Shown here: positions 15,108-23,974 of the stretch, piece after piece
Layout: the number at the start of each line of letters is the position of its first letter
How positions within the stretch are numbered: position 1 is the first letter of the stretch
Source: an uncultured Clostridia bacterium
Lineage (GTDB): Bacteria; Bacillota; Clostridia; UBA1212; UBA1255
Direction of reading: 5' to 3'
DNA: 44,857 nt
Assembly: GCA_947625435.1 (NCBI GenBank)
Contig: CANQOI010000012.1
Coordinates: 1-44,857 of the forward strand
Translations under genes and position numbers: made by a program
Notes under the pieces: model-generated
Databases searched by the model: none
What the model was told of the DNA's origin: nothing
The model's input: only the letters and a program-made list of their open reading frames with translations

Positions 15108-17207
15108 ATGAAAGCTATCATTATGGCCGGCGGCGAGGGCGCGAGGCTGAGGCCTGTCACATGCGGCATGCCCAAACCGGCCGTTCCCGTAAAAGACAGA
15201 CCCGTCATACTTCATATCATCGATCTGCTCGAGAAAAACGGCATATCCGACATTGCGGTCACTTTGAGATATATGCCCGGAGAAATAAAGAATATAATCG
15301 AAAATGCCGTTTCACGCGGTGAAATAAGCGCGGACGTGCGTTTCTGCACCGAAACCTCGCCTCTCGGCACTGCGGGCAGCGTGAGGAACTGCATAGAAGT
15401 GTGCTTCGACGGCGCGCGCGAGGACTTTCTGATAATAAGCGGCGATGCCGTGACGGATATAAACATACGTGAAATGGAGGATTTTCACAGATCCCGGGGT
15501 AAAATGGCGACTATTGCCGTAAAAGCCGTTGAGACTCCCACGGAATTCGGAGTCGTACTTGTCGGAAAAGACAGCACGGTGACAGGTTTTATTGAAAAAC
15601 CCGAATGGCGCGAGGCGGTCAGCAATATAGTGAACACGGGAATATATATCGTAACGCCTGAGCTCATGGAGCTGTGTCCGGGCGAGGGCGAGTGCGACTT
15701 TGCGAAAGATATTTTCTCTAAAGTGAGCGATCTCAGCGAAAATATAGCTGCTTACTGCACAGATGCCTTCTGGTGCGATATAGGCGACAGTGAGTCGTAT
15801 CTTTCGGTCAATATGCGCTATGCGCCTTTTACGGGAGAAAACTGCGCAGTGTCACCCGAAGCCGATGTAAAGGGCAGCGTTATATGTCACGGAGCCTGCA
15901 TAGGATCCGGAACGGCGGTCTCCGGAAGCGTGATAATGCAGAATGTGTCTGTAGGACAATGGTGTACGGTCAGGGATTGCATAATATGTCCCGGAGCCGT
16001 TATCGAAGACGGCACATATGCGGAAGGCTGCGTCATAGGCGAGAAAGCACATATCGGCCGCTCATGCAGAATAAACAAAGGCGCTAAAATATGGAACAAT
16101 GTGAATATTTTACAGGAGAGTACGGTAAACGGTATCATACGCGAATCCGGCTCATCGGCATCGAGCTACTCGCCCGAAAATATACTGCGCATAGGACGTG
16201 CTTTCGGGACGTTCCTCGGAAGGAACGCATCATGTCTCGTATGTGCGGACAGGAGCGGAAGCGGCTGCATGATATGCGCAGGCATGGAATCCGCTCTGGC
16301 TTCTACCGGCATTGCGGTCAAAACGGCAGAGCCCGTATCTCTGTCGGTCGTGCGCTGGATATGCAGGCAGGGAGTATGCGACGGTGCCGTCTATATATGC
16401 GATGACGGGGAGATCAAGATACATTTTCTGAATAGATTCGGTGACGATCTTTGTAAAAGCGAGCGCAGAAAGTTAAGATCGGTCTACAATATGGAGGATT
16501 TTGCGCCGGTGCGAAAGAGTTCGGTGCATCCGTTTGAAAATATCAGCAGCCCGGAGGATTACTATATTTCCTCCCTTCTCGATATATTCAGATGTCCCCA
16601 TAAGAATCTCAACTATATCGGGAGACATTTTACAAGGAGTCAGAGGATCGCTGCCGCGGCGTATCTGACTGTAAAAATGTTCCCGGACGCTCCTGTCTTT
16701 TTGCCTGCGTCGGATTCTATGGCGGCGGGAAAGATAGCGGAAAAGTATGACAGATACACTATAAGGTGCGGAGAAAAGGACGGAGACATAATGTCGGAAA
16801 TGGAGAAATTCATGCATATCAACGGAGTATACGCCGAATATCTCATGTTTTTCGACGATCTTGCTTTTGACCTCGGCCTTTGCTGTATCGACGGTTTTAT
16901 TTCAGACGAAGCGGACAGCGACGCGGAAGAGCTCATACGCATACCGTTATATACGTCTGAAACGAAGATAGACTGCGGAAAAGCCAATAAATCCGAGATA
17001 ATAAGAAAATTCATAAACACGGATATCGCGAAAAAGGGATTTGAGCTCAACGACGGAGTATGCATACGCAGCGGTTCCTGTTCGGCCCGCGTATGCGCGT
17101 GCGACGACAGCAGCGCATTTAAAATATATGTAGAAAGTATGAGCGAAGAATACGGGAAAGAAATAAGCGGAGAAATAGTCAGAACACTTCAAAATTTATT
17201 GACTTAA
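15108..17207 (+). CDS. Sugar nucleotidyltransferase / hexapeptide / phosphomannomutase-like fusion with degenerate mutase site
   Basis: A 699-residue fusion. Residues 1-235 are a nucleotidyltransferase of the mannose-1-phosphate guanylyltransferase or glucose-1-phosphate thymidylyltransferase type: MKAIIMAGGEGARLRP, Lys23 in MPKPAVP, metal-site Asp in SGDAVTD (111-117), FIEKP (161-165), NTGIY (176-180) and WCDIGD. Residues about 245-345 form a left-handed beta-helix of hexapeptide repeats. Residues about 360-699 resemble phosphohexomutase: the frame of SVVRWICRQGVCDGAVYI aligns with the strand before the phosphoserine loop. The usual TASHNP motif is replaced by YICDDG (429-434), so the mutase half has probably lost catalysis. 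The family's intact members are nearer 800 residues. ATG 15108 follows AAAGGAAG; a GTG at 15096 is too close. It probably makes NDP-mannose or glucose for surface glycans. Confidence 0.85.
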   Translation: MKAIIMAGGEGARLRPVTCGMPKPAVPVKDRPVILHIIDLLEKNGISDIAVTLRYMPGEIKNIIENAVSRGEISADVRFCTETSPLGTAGSVRNCIEVCFDGAREDFLIISGDAVTDINIREMEDFHRSRGKMATIAVKAVETPTEFGVVLVGKDSTVTGFIEKPEWREAVSNIVNTGIYIVTPELMELCPGEGECDFAKDIFSKVSDLSENIAAYCTDAFWCDIGDSESYLSVNMRYAPFTGENCAVSPEADVKGSVICHGACIGSGTAVSGSVIMQNVSVGQWCTVRDCIICPGAVIEDGTYAEGCVIGEKAHIGRSCRINKGAKIWNNVNILQESTVNGIIRESGSSASSYSPENILRIGRAFGTFLGRNASCLVCADRSGSGCMICAGMESALASTGIAVKTAEPVSLSVVRWICRQGVCDGAVYICDDGEIKIHFLNRFGDDLCKSERRKLRSVYNMEDFAPVRKSSVHPFENISSPEDYYISSLLDIFRCPHKNLNYIGRHFTRSQRIAAAAYLTVKMFPDAPVFLPASDSMAAGKIAEKYDRYTIRCGEKDGDIMSEMEKFMHINGVYAEYLMFFDDLAFDLGLCCIDGFISDEADSDAEELIRIPLYTSETKIDCGKANKSEIIRKFINTDIAKKGFELNDGVCIRSGSCSARVCACDDSSAFKIYVESMSEEYGKEISGEIVRTLQNLLT

Positions 17208-17227
17208 TCGTGCACAGGAATTATAAT
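17199..17227 (+). promoter_or_regulatory. Strong promoter of the LRR lipoprotein gene, starting inside the previous gene
   Basis: TTGACT (17199-17204) and TATAAT (17222-17227) are 17 bases apart. The -35 lies within the last codons of the preceding gene (stop ends at 17207). The leader to the ATG at 17294 is about 60 bases. Confidence 0.75.
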
Positions 17228-17293
17228 GAGAGCGCTAATGTATGTTTACTGATTTATCATCGGTCACTCATATAACCTGGAGGAATGACATCT

Positions 17294-19582
17294 ATGAAAA
17301 AGAACTTTTTATCGGTCATGAAGGTTTCAGCTGTGATATTCACAATCGCATTGCTTGCGGCGGCTCTTTCTTCATGCAGCGACGGTGAAGACACTGTATC
17401 CGTTCCGACGGCGCAGCCGTCCGAGGCTCCCATATACGATTTCAGACCGGTTGTCGAGATCGATTATGACGAGAACGAATTCTATATCGAAGATACGACG
17501 ATAATCGAATACACGGGTGCCGGCGGCGACGTAAAGATACCCGAGAAGGTGACCGCCATAGGCGATATGGCATTCAGCGGCCGCTCCGACGTAACATCCG
17601 TTGAGTTTACAAAGGATGTTGTTTCCATCGGTGAGAAAGCATTTGAGAACTGCAGCGGACTCAGCGGTGTGTTCACTCCCCCGTCCAACCTTACGAATAT
17701 CGGCGATTATGCATTTTCGGGATGTACCGGCATAACGGAAGTAACGCTTCAGAACAGGCCTATGACGGTAGGAACGCATATATTTGAAGGATGTACTTCT
17801 TTGGAGAAGGTAGTGATACCTAAGACAATGGTCACTGTTCCGGATTACGCGTTCTACGGGTGCACATCTCTTAAAGAAGTAAATCTTGACAATGAGATAA
17901 CCGGTATAGGAGAACATGCTTTTGAAGGCTGTACGAGTCTTGCCTCATTCAAGTTTCCTCCAAAGACAACGGCTATAGGCGATTACGCATTCAAAGACTG
18001 CGCCGCCCTTGCGGACATCACTTTCGAGAGAGCTCTTGATACCATAGGTTACATGTGCTTCAATGACACGGCATGGTTCAAGAATCAGCTTGAAACTCAA
18101 AGCTCCGCTTCGAAGGCAAGATCCTCATCGGATGCGGCGGCGGATGATTCGGATAAGTACATAATAGTGGGAAGAGATATAGTCATATATTACATAGATG
18201 ACGGCAGCGGAGTCCTCAACATTCCGGACAAGGTATACGGTATCGCATCGGGAGCTTTTGAGCATTGTATAAGTAAGATAAAAGAAGTAAACTTCGGGGC
18301 GAGCAGTAATCTTGTAAATATCGGAAACGGCACATTCAAAAATGCGGTGGGATTGAACGCGATCACTCTTCCGACTAAGGTGACAGTCATAAATGACGAG
18401 ATATTCAGCGGCTGTACCAATCTTAAAGAAATAGGCATCGTGAGCCGTCTTACATTCATAGGAGATAAGGCTTTTTACAATTGCCGTTCTCTCGCATCCG
18501 TATACCTGCCCGATGATATAACTTCTATAGGAGACTCGGCTTTTGAAGGATGCACTTCTCTTACGGCAGTGACTCTTCCCGACAGCATAACCGATCTGGG
18601 AGATTACGCATTCAGAGATTGTTCGAATGTAGAATCGGTAGTGATACCGCTCAAGCTCGCAAATATAGGAGTACAGGCATTTGACAATACAAAGTGGTAT
18701 GATGATCTGAGCAGATACGACAGTACTCCCACTGAGAATCAGTTCCATATTTACGGTGACGGAGTCCTCATCAAAGCCGATATCGTCGATAACAGCAATA
18801 TCGTCATCCCCGAAAATGTTAAATCAATAGCTGCTTTTACTTTCACAAACTGGGGACAGATAGGCGAAAGAGAATTCTACAATTCATCTCTCCCGAAGAG
18901 CATTACGATACCCGAAGGTGTCACGTCTATAGGAGACTATGCATTTTATTATTGCAGAAATCTCGAGACTGTATTTATAGCTGATTCTGTCACGAGCATA
19001 GGCGATAAGGCGTTCTACGGCTGTAAGAATCTTAAGGTCATAAACATTCCGGATCAGATCACCGCAATAGGAGATTATACCTTCTACGGATGCAGTTCTT
19101 TAACAGAGATAAAGCTTCCTTCCGCTCTTCAGTCGATAGGCAGTTATGCTTTTTATGACTGCTACGGACTCAGCGACATAGAGATACCTAGGTCCGTGAC
19201 TTATATCGGGGAGTTTGCGTTTACCAATACAGACTGGTTCTATTATAATACCGACAGTGAGCTCGTAGTGGGAGACGGCATACTGCTTAAAGTGACGGCC
19301 ACCGATGAGAACATAGCTGTTTCCGGTAATGTCAAGTCTATCGTGGGCGGAGCATTCGTGAGCAACATGATAGAATCCGTGACACTTCCCTCTTCTGTAT
19401 CGGTTATACCTGATTATGCTTTCTCCGGATGTGCGGAGCTTACAAAGCTTACTTTGTCCGGCAGCATTACTTCCGTGGGAAGCAGAGCCTTTAACGGATG
19501 CCTGAATATCAAGTCTGTATCAATACCTGCCGGTGCGGCGGTTGCGGACGACGCGTATGTGAACTCAGGTCTTGAAGGTTAA
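17294..19582 (+). CDS. BspA-like leucine-rich-repeat surface lipoprotein
   Basis: A 762-residue exported protein. Residues 1-28 are a lipoprotein signal with lipobox LSSC, so Cys28 should be lipidated. A short Pro/Ser/Thr linker (VPTAQPSEAP) follows. The rest is a run of LRR_5 (BspA/TpLRR) repeats of about 23 residues with the pattern IGDYAFxGCxxLxxVxLP; typical copies are ITAIGDYTFYGCSSLTEIKL and VTSIGDKAFYGCKNLK. Blocks are broken by spacer elements around WFKNQLETQSS, WYDDLSRYDS and WFYYNTDSEL, each followed by a DGVLI-like strand that restarts the repeats. GGAGG is 10 bases before ATG 17294; the ATG at 17285 is only one base from it. Such proteins mediate adhesion or binding on the cell surface in gut and oral bacteria. 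It has its own promoter (17199) and terminator (19609). Confidence 0.92.
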   Translation: MKKNFLSVMKVSAVIFTIALLAAALSSCSDGEDTVSVPTAQPSEAPIYDFRPVVEIDYDENEFYIEDTTIIEYTGAGGDVKIPEKVTAIGDMAFSGRSDVTSVEFTKDVVSIGEKAFENCSGLSGVFTPPSNLTNIGDYAFSGCTGITEVTLQNRPMTVGTHIFEGCTSLEKVVIPKTMVTVPDYAFYGCTSLKEVNLDNEITGIGEHAFEGCTSLASFKFPPKTTAIGDYAFKDCAALADITFERALDTIGYMCFNDTAWFKNQLETQSSASKARSSSDAAADDSDKYIIVGRDIVIYYIDDGSGVLNIPDKVYGIASGAFEHCISKIKEVNFGASSNLVNIGNGTFKNAVGLNAITLPTKVTVINDEIFSGCTNLKEIGIVSRLTFIGDKAFYNCRSLASVYLPDDITSIGDSAFEGCTSLTAVTLPDSITDLGDYAFRDCSNVESVVIPLKLANIGVQAFDNTKWYDDLSRYDSTPTENQFHIYGDGVLIKADIVDNSNIVIPENVKSIAAFTFTNWGQIGEREFYNSSLPKSITIPEGVTSIGDYAFYYCRNLETVFIADSVTSIGDKAFYGCKNLKVINIPDQITAIGDYTFYGCSSLTEIKLPSALQSIGSYAFYDCYGLSDIEIPRSVTYIGEFAFTNTDWFYYNTDSELVVGDGILLKVTATDENIAVSGNVKSIVGGAFVSNMIESVTLPSSVSVIPDYAFSGCAELTKLTLSGSITSVGSRAFNGCLNIKSVSIPAGAAVADDAYVNSGLEG

Positions 19583-19608
19583 ATCTTAAGGTCATATTTG
19601 AAATGTTG

Positions 19609-19657
19609 AACGGACTGCCGCAGGCTATGAGCATTGGCCTGCGGCAGTCCGTTTTTA
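19609..19657 (+). terminator. Strong intrinsic terminator between converging LRR gene and spoIVB
   Basis: CGGACTGCCGCAGGC (19611-19625) pairs perfectly with GCCTGCGGCAGTCCG (19637-19651) around an 11-base loop; AA and TT extend the stem. TTTTTAT follows on the plus strand. On the minus strand the U-run is weaker, but it could also end the spoIVB transcript. Confidence 0.93.
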
Positions 19658-19669
19658 TATCATATTGTT

Positions 19670-20776
19670 TCATGCGGCAGTCATACCCGCAAATGATAAT
19701 GCATCGCGGCAACGGAAGCAGTTGTACATTGTACTCAGCATCGACATTGCATATATTCCGTATCCTGTCTCCGGATCGTTTATCATTACATGAGTTACCG
19801 CACCGGCAAATTTTCCGTCCTGTATTATAGGGCTTCCTGACATTCCCTGCACTATGCCGCCTGTCAGTTCGAGCAGCCTTTTGTCTGTTATTTTTATATT
19901 GAAGCTTTTTGTTCCGTCACTGCATTCATTATTAATATGAGTTATTTCTATGCTGAATTCTTCCTGTTTTCCGTCGATCGCCGACGTGAGTATACTTGCT
20001 TTTCCTTTGTGTATTTCCGAGTTGTCTGCAACAGCAAGTCTGCGGAATTCTCCGAAAATTGTATCCTCTTCAGTTATATATCCGTATACGCCTGTTTCGC
20101 AGTTTTCGATAACAGTTCCTACACGGCCTTCAGCCTCGTTAAAATAACCTCTCAATTCTCCGGGCGTTCCCGGCACACCTTTTTTTATTCCCGTTATATC
20201 AGCCTTGAGCAGCGAGCCGCCTGATATTTCGTACTTTTTACCGCAGTCGGTTATGGCGTGTCCCAAAGCTGCGTACATTCCGTAATCTTCACTGTAGAAA
20301 GTAAGAGTGCCGATACCTGCGGCTGTATCTTTTGCCCATATTCCCATTCTGTACTTTCCTGTTTCGCTGTCACGGCACAGTTTCATTTTTCTTACGTGAA
20401 CACCGTCCGACCTCTCAACGGTTATATCTGCCATGGAAATATTTTTTGATTCCAAGCTGTCAAGTACTGCCTGCATTTCACAGACATTGTTGACCTGACT
20501 GCCGTTTACGGCGACTATTCTGTCGCCCTCCGATAGCCCGGCATCTTTTGCAGGAGAAGCATACAAACCCTCATCTGTCATAAAGCCCATGAATCCTGTA
20601 ACCGTGATACCGTATGACGACAGGCGTATGCCTACCGGCACACCGCATACCACAACATACATAGGCGTACATTTCTCACCGGTACAGCTGTTATTGGCCG
20701 TTACATCCGCATTGAACATAAAGCATACCGTGAGAAAGATCATTATAACAGCCCTGATCTTTTGAGGTGCTTTCAT
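19670..20776 (-). CDS. spoIVB: SpoIVB peptidase (sporulation signalling serine protease)
   Basis: SpoIVB is made in the forespore, secreted into the intermembrane space, and triggers processing of pro-sigma-K through SpoIVFA/SpoIVFB. The 368-residue protein has an N-terminal signal-anchor (about 8-26), a PDZ domain (about 75-140, LYASPAKDAGLSEGDRIVAVNG) and the S55 protease domain. The His is in AALGHAITD and the Ser in GIVQGMSGSPIIQDGK, both as in the family. The catalytic-domain opening GIWAKDTAAGIGTLTFY is characteristic. GGGAGGTTCAATC precedes the ATG. It follows recN after 103 bases, as is usual in Firmicutes, but the expected spo0A downstream is absent and a converging LRR gene is there instead. 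No convincing sigma-F or sigma-G promoter was found in the gap. Confidence 0.93.
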   Translation of the reverse strand: MKAPQKIRAVIMIFLTVCFMFNADVTANNSCTGEKCTPMYVVVCGVPVGIRLSSYGITVTGFMGFMTDEGLYASPAKDAGLSEGDRIVAVNGSQVNNVCEMQAVLDSLESKNISMADITVERSDGVHVRKMKLCRDSETGKYRMGIWAKDTAAGIGTLTFYSEDYGMYAALGHAITDCGKKYEISGGSLLKADITGIKKGVPGTPGELRGYFNEAEGRVGTVIENCETGVYGYITEEDTIFGEFRRLAVADNSEIHKGKASILTSAIDGKQEEFSIEITHINNECSDGTKSFNIKITDKRLLELTGGIVQGMSGSPIIQDGKFAGAVTHVMINDPETGYGIYAMSMLSTMYNCFRCRDALSFAGMTAA

Positions 20777-20879
20777 GATTGAACCTCCCTTACAAAAAAT
20801 TCAGAAAGACAAACCCCGAAAGAATGCTTTCTGTATCGTAAGTTGTCCTCAAAGCTGTTTTTATATACTGTTACATAAT

Positions 20880-22589
20880 TCAATTAGACCTTAATTTGGA
20901 AATCAATTCTTTTGCGTGTGTCGCAGTTATCTCGGATTCCGTATCACCGTCGAGCAGCCTCGATATTTCACGGACTTTTCCTTCATAATCAAGAGTTTTT
21001 ACGCTCGTGTCGGTGCCTGTACCGTTAAAGCTCTTGCTAATTAAAATATTATTGTCCGCCGCTGCGGCGATCTGAGCATGATGGGTCACGCATATGACCT
21101 GATGCTTTTCTGATATTGCTCTGAGCTTCTGAGCCACACTTTTAGCGGCTATTCCGCTGATGCCGGTATCTATCTCATCGAATATCAAAGTCGGTATCTC
21201 GTCCACGTCGGCAAGCACTGTCTTGACGGCGAGCATTATCCTTGAAAGCTCTCCGCCGGATGCGGTCCTGGAAAGAGGCTTAAGAGGTTCGCCGGGATTT
21301 GCGGATATCATAAATTCTACTTTATCCAATCCGTCATTCGTAAAAGCATAATATCCGTCGCTGTCCCTGTCGTCATTGAAAATGATATCGGCCTTAAATT
21401 TAGTTTTGCTCATTTCGAGACTTTCCAACTCATTTTCCACTTTATTTTCAAGAATTTTGGCTGTTTTAGCACGTGCAAAGCTTAAATCTTCACACACGGC
21501 CTTCATGTCTTCATTCATACGTTCGAGCTCTTTGAGTATCTTTTCAACATTTTCCTCTCCGGACAGGAGCTCTTCAAGGAGCCTGCGCGTGTTGTCCGCA
21601 TACTCAAGTATCTGTTCGATATCACTGCCGTATTTGCGCTTCAGCCTGTTTATATTATTGATGCGTTCCTCTGTTTCCTCCAGTTCGGATTTGTCAAATA
21701 CCACCTTATCTGCCGCGGAACGTATATCGGACGCTATATCTTCTATGACGTAAAATACTTCCTCAACACGAGACAATATGCCGGCATATTCCTCCGAATA
21801 AGGCGCTATGGATGACAAAAGCGATTTAACGGATGAGAGCATATCCGTAACAGAACTGTCCGAATAGTCATCTCCGCTTATTATGCTCCGCGATGCATTC
21901 AGCGATTCGGTGATCTTCTCGCTGTTGGCAAGTATCATACGTTTTTCATTCAATTCCGCATCCTCGCCTATGTAAATATCCGATGAATCTATTTCATTTA
22001 TCTGATACGAATACAGATCGGCAAGTCTTTGTCGTTCCTTCGGATCTCCCGAAAATTTATTCAAAGACGATCTTAAATCCTTAAATTTTCCGAGCATTTC
22101 AAGATATGAGGATTTCTGAGCGTCAAGCTCAGACCTGCCGAAAGCGTCGAGAAGCGCTATGTGCGATGAGGATTTCATGAGAGACTGATTGTCATTCTGG
22201 CCGTGGATATCGATAAGGAGCGACCCGAGCTGTCTCAGCATGGAAGCTGCCGTGAGGCGGCCGTTTATGCGGCATACATTTCTGCCGGAAACGGACAGTT
22301 CTCTCTGAAGTATCAGAGTATGATCCTCCTCCTCTTCTATACCCAATTCCTTAAGGAACTCGGATACCGCACGGTCCTCTGTATAAAAAACGCCTTCGGT
22401 GTAGGCAGATTCGCATCCTGTCTTGATAAGCTCCTTCGATGTCCTGAATCCGAGCATGCACTGTATTGAGTCTATGATAATGGATTTGCCTGCTCCCGTT
22501 TCGCCTGTCAGGCAATTCATTCCGTCTTCAAACTCGATCGTAAGCTCGTCTATAAGGGCTATATTGCGTATTTTCAGAAGCACCAGCAT
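20880..22589 (-). CDS. recN: DNA repair protein RecN
   Basis: RecN is an SMC-like ATPase that gathers DNA ends during double-strand break repair. The 569-residue length is typical. The N-terminal half has LKIRNIALIDELTIEFEDG and Walker A GETGAGKS (about 32-39). The middle is long coiled coil (about 155-370). The C-terminal half carries the ABC signature TASGGELSR, Walker B TLIFDEIDTGISG and the switch region ICVTHHAQIAAAAD. AAAGGCGG precedes the ATG and argR ends 16 bases upstream. Its place between argR and spoIVB is the conserved Firmicutes order. In many bacteria recN is LexA-controlled; no clear LexA box is visible here. Confidence 0.97.
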   Translation of the reverse strand: MLVLLKIRNIALIDELTIEFEDGMNCLTGETGAGKSIIIDSIQCMLGFRTSKELIKTGCESAYTEGVFYTEDRAVSEFLKELGIEEEEDHTLILQRELSVSGRNVCRINGRLTAASMLRQLGSLLIDIHGQNDNQSLMKSSSHIALLDAFGRSELDAQKSSYLEMLGKFKDLRSSLNKFSGDPKERQRLADLYSYQINEIDSSDIYIGEDAELNEKRMILANSEKITESLNASRSIISGDDYSDSSVTDMLSSVKSLLSSIAPYSEEYAGILSRVEEVFYVIEDIASDIRSAADKVVFDKSELEETEERINNINRLKRKYGSDIEQILEYADNTRRLLEELLSGEENVEKILKELERMNEDMKAVCEDLSFARAKTAKILENKVENELESLEMSKTKFKADIIFNDDRDSDGYYAFTNDGLDKVEFMISANPGEPLKPLSRTASGGELSRIMLAVKTVLADVDEIPTLIFDEIDTGISGIAAKSVAQKLRAISEKHQVICVTHHAQIAAAADNNILISKSFNGTGTDTSVKTLDYEGKVREISRLLDGDTESEITATHAKELISKLRSN

Positions 22590-22605
22590 AAGAAAGCGCC
22601 GCCTT

Positions 22606-23055
22606 TCATTTTACCAATTCCTCAAGCATTGAAACAACATTGAGTGCATATTCATCGGTCCGGCACACTGTAAGTATGGTATCGTCGCCGGCTATGGTGC
22701 CGAGGAGCTCTGAAAGTTTAAGAGAATCGACTGCGGATGCCACCGCCTGCGCCATTCCGGGAAGAGTCTTTATTATCACAAGATTGCCGGCACAGTCCGC
22801 AGATACGAAGCCGTGTGTGAAAACGGGCATGAGCTGCTGCGGTATAGTAAGATTCTGTCCAGAAAGTCTTGCATACTTGGTACCACCGCCGTGACTGCTT
22901 ATCTTGACAAGCCTCAGTTCCTTTATATCCCGCGACACTGTAGCCTGTGTGACACTGAAGCCCGCATCTGACAGCTTTTCGGTGAGCTCTTCCTGTGTTT
23001 CTATATCGTATTCGGATATTATATGCAGTAAAGCTTCCTGTCTCTTATTCTTCAT
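22606..23055 (-). CDS. argR: Arginine repressor ArgR
   Basis: ArgR is a hexameric, arginine-dependent repressor of arginine synthesis (and activator of catabolism in some Firmicutes). The 149-residue protein has the N-terminal winged helix (about 1-70, RQEALLHIISEYDIETQEELTEKL, SVTQATVSRDIKELRLVKI) and the C-terminal oligomerisation and arginine-binding domain (about 80-149) with the hallmark GTIAGDDTILTVCR. It overlaps nadK by 11 bases at its start and precedes recN by 16, so it is transcribed within the large housekeeping operon. Confidence 0.96.
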   Translation of the reverse strand: MKNKRQEALLHIISEYDIETQEELTEKLSDAGFSVTQATVSRDIKELRLVKISSHGGGTKYARLSGQNLTIPQQLMPVFTHGFVSADCAGNLVIIKTLPGMAQAVASAVDSLKLSELLGTIAGDDTILTVCRTDEYALNVVSMLEELVK

Positions 23056-23908
23056 TGCTTATCCTCTCCCGTCTCTCGGAGGCTTTTTTGCGGAGCGCCT
23101 CGTAAAAATTAGGCGGATCTATGCGTATTATACGGACCTTTTTGGGGCTTCGTTCACATTTTACGACCGTGTCATCTTCTATTTTAAAATTGTCGTATCC
23201 GTCCACAGAAATGAACATCTGCTTGTGGGGTCTGCGCATTTTCAATTCTATTTTACTCGAGCTGCCGGCTATTATTGAACGGCCGTCTGTATAATGGGCG
23301 CATATGGGGGTTATTACCACCACATCGTTTCCGGGCTCGACTATAGGACCTCCCGCCGAAAGCGAATAAGCCGTGGAGCCGGTCTGTGTAGAAACTATTA
23401 TGCCGTCGCACGGATAAGTGTCCGCAAGAGTGCCGTTTATGAAAAGATCTATATATGCGACCTTTGCCAGCGGCCCTCTTGAAAGTACGCAGTCATTAAG
23501 GGCAGTCCCCTCAAACAGTACATCTCCGTCAGAATTTAAGGCCCTTACCGAAAGCGTCATTCTTTCCTCGATAATGTAATCACCTTTAACAAGGCGGAGT
23601 ATCGTGCCCTCGAGATCGTTCTTGTCGAATTCCGTAAGAAGACCGAGTGTGCCGAGATTAAATCCTAAAACGGGCGTTTCATGTTCTATCGACGCTGCGG
23701 CAGCCTTCAGGAACGTTCCGTCTCCCCCGACGCTTATGAGCATATCCGGCATCTCTGCGGCAGCACTGTTATAATCCGCGCTTTCCTTCACGGTCCACGG
23801 TCTGCCTCCCTGCTCGCGCGCACTTATTTCCGTTATGGAATTTCTGAGCAGATTCACGTAATGCTCGCTCTCTTTTTTATTTTTGTTATATAAAATAACC
23901 ACCGTCAT
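23045..23908 (-). CDS. nadK: NAD kinase
   Basis: Phosphorylates NAD to NADP, the only route to NADP in most bacteria. 287 residues, the normal size. The diagnostic motifs are GGDGTFLKA (active-site Asp, about 58-66), NLGTLGLLTEF and the nucleotide-binding DGIIVSTQTGSTAYSLSAGGPIV. The C-terminal part ends with MFISVDGYDNFKIEDD, the usual NadK strand pair. The start codon at 23908 opens MTVVILYNKNK, matching family N-termini. The 3' end overlaps argR by 11 bases. tlyA ends 66 bases upstream; there is no terminator in the gap. Confidence 0.96.
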   Translation of the reverse strand: MTVVILYNKNKKESEHYVNLLRNSITEISAREQGGRPWTVKESADYNSAAAEMPDMLISVGGDGTFLKAAAASIEHETPVLGFNLGTLGLLTEFDKNDLEGTILRLVKGDYIIEERMTLSVRALNSDGDVLFEGTALNDCVLSRGPLAKVAYIDLFINGTLADTYPCDGIIVSTQTGSTAYSLSAGGPIVEPGNDVVVITPICAHYTDGRSIIAGSSSKIELKMRRPHKQMFISVDGYDNFKIEDDTVVKCERSPKKVRIIRIDPPNFYEALRKKASERRERISNEE

Positions 23909-23974
23909 AAAAACACCGCCGAAACACCTTTTATTCGTGCATTATACATCATTCCGCAAAATACGTCCATATTG

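Noticed and set aside
18125-18748. A 207-codon frame on the minus strand inside the LRR gene
   Set aside because: Its repeats (SYIIGQVYG-like) mirror the LRR codon repetition; no ribosome binding site.
17294-19582. Repeat-rich DNA considered as a CRISPR array or satellite
   Set aside because: The repeats are coding, of variable sequence and in frame, and translate to LRR units.
19670-20879. Sigma-F or sigma-G promoter for spoIVB
   Set aside because: No pair of elements in the 103-base gap fitted the known consensus well enough to report.
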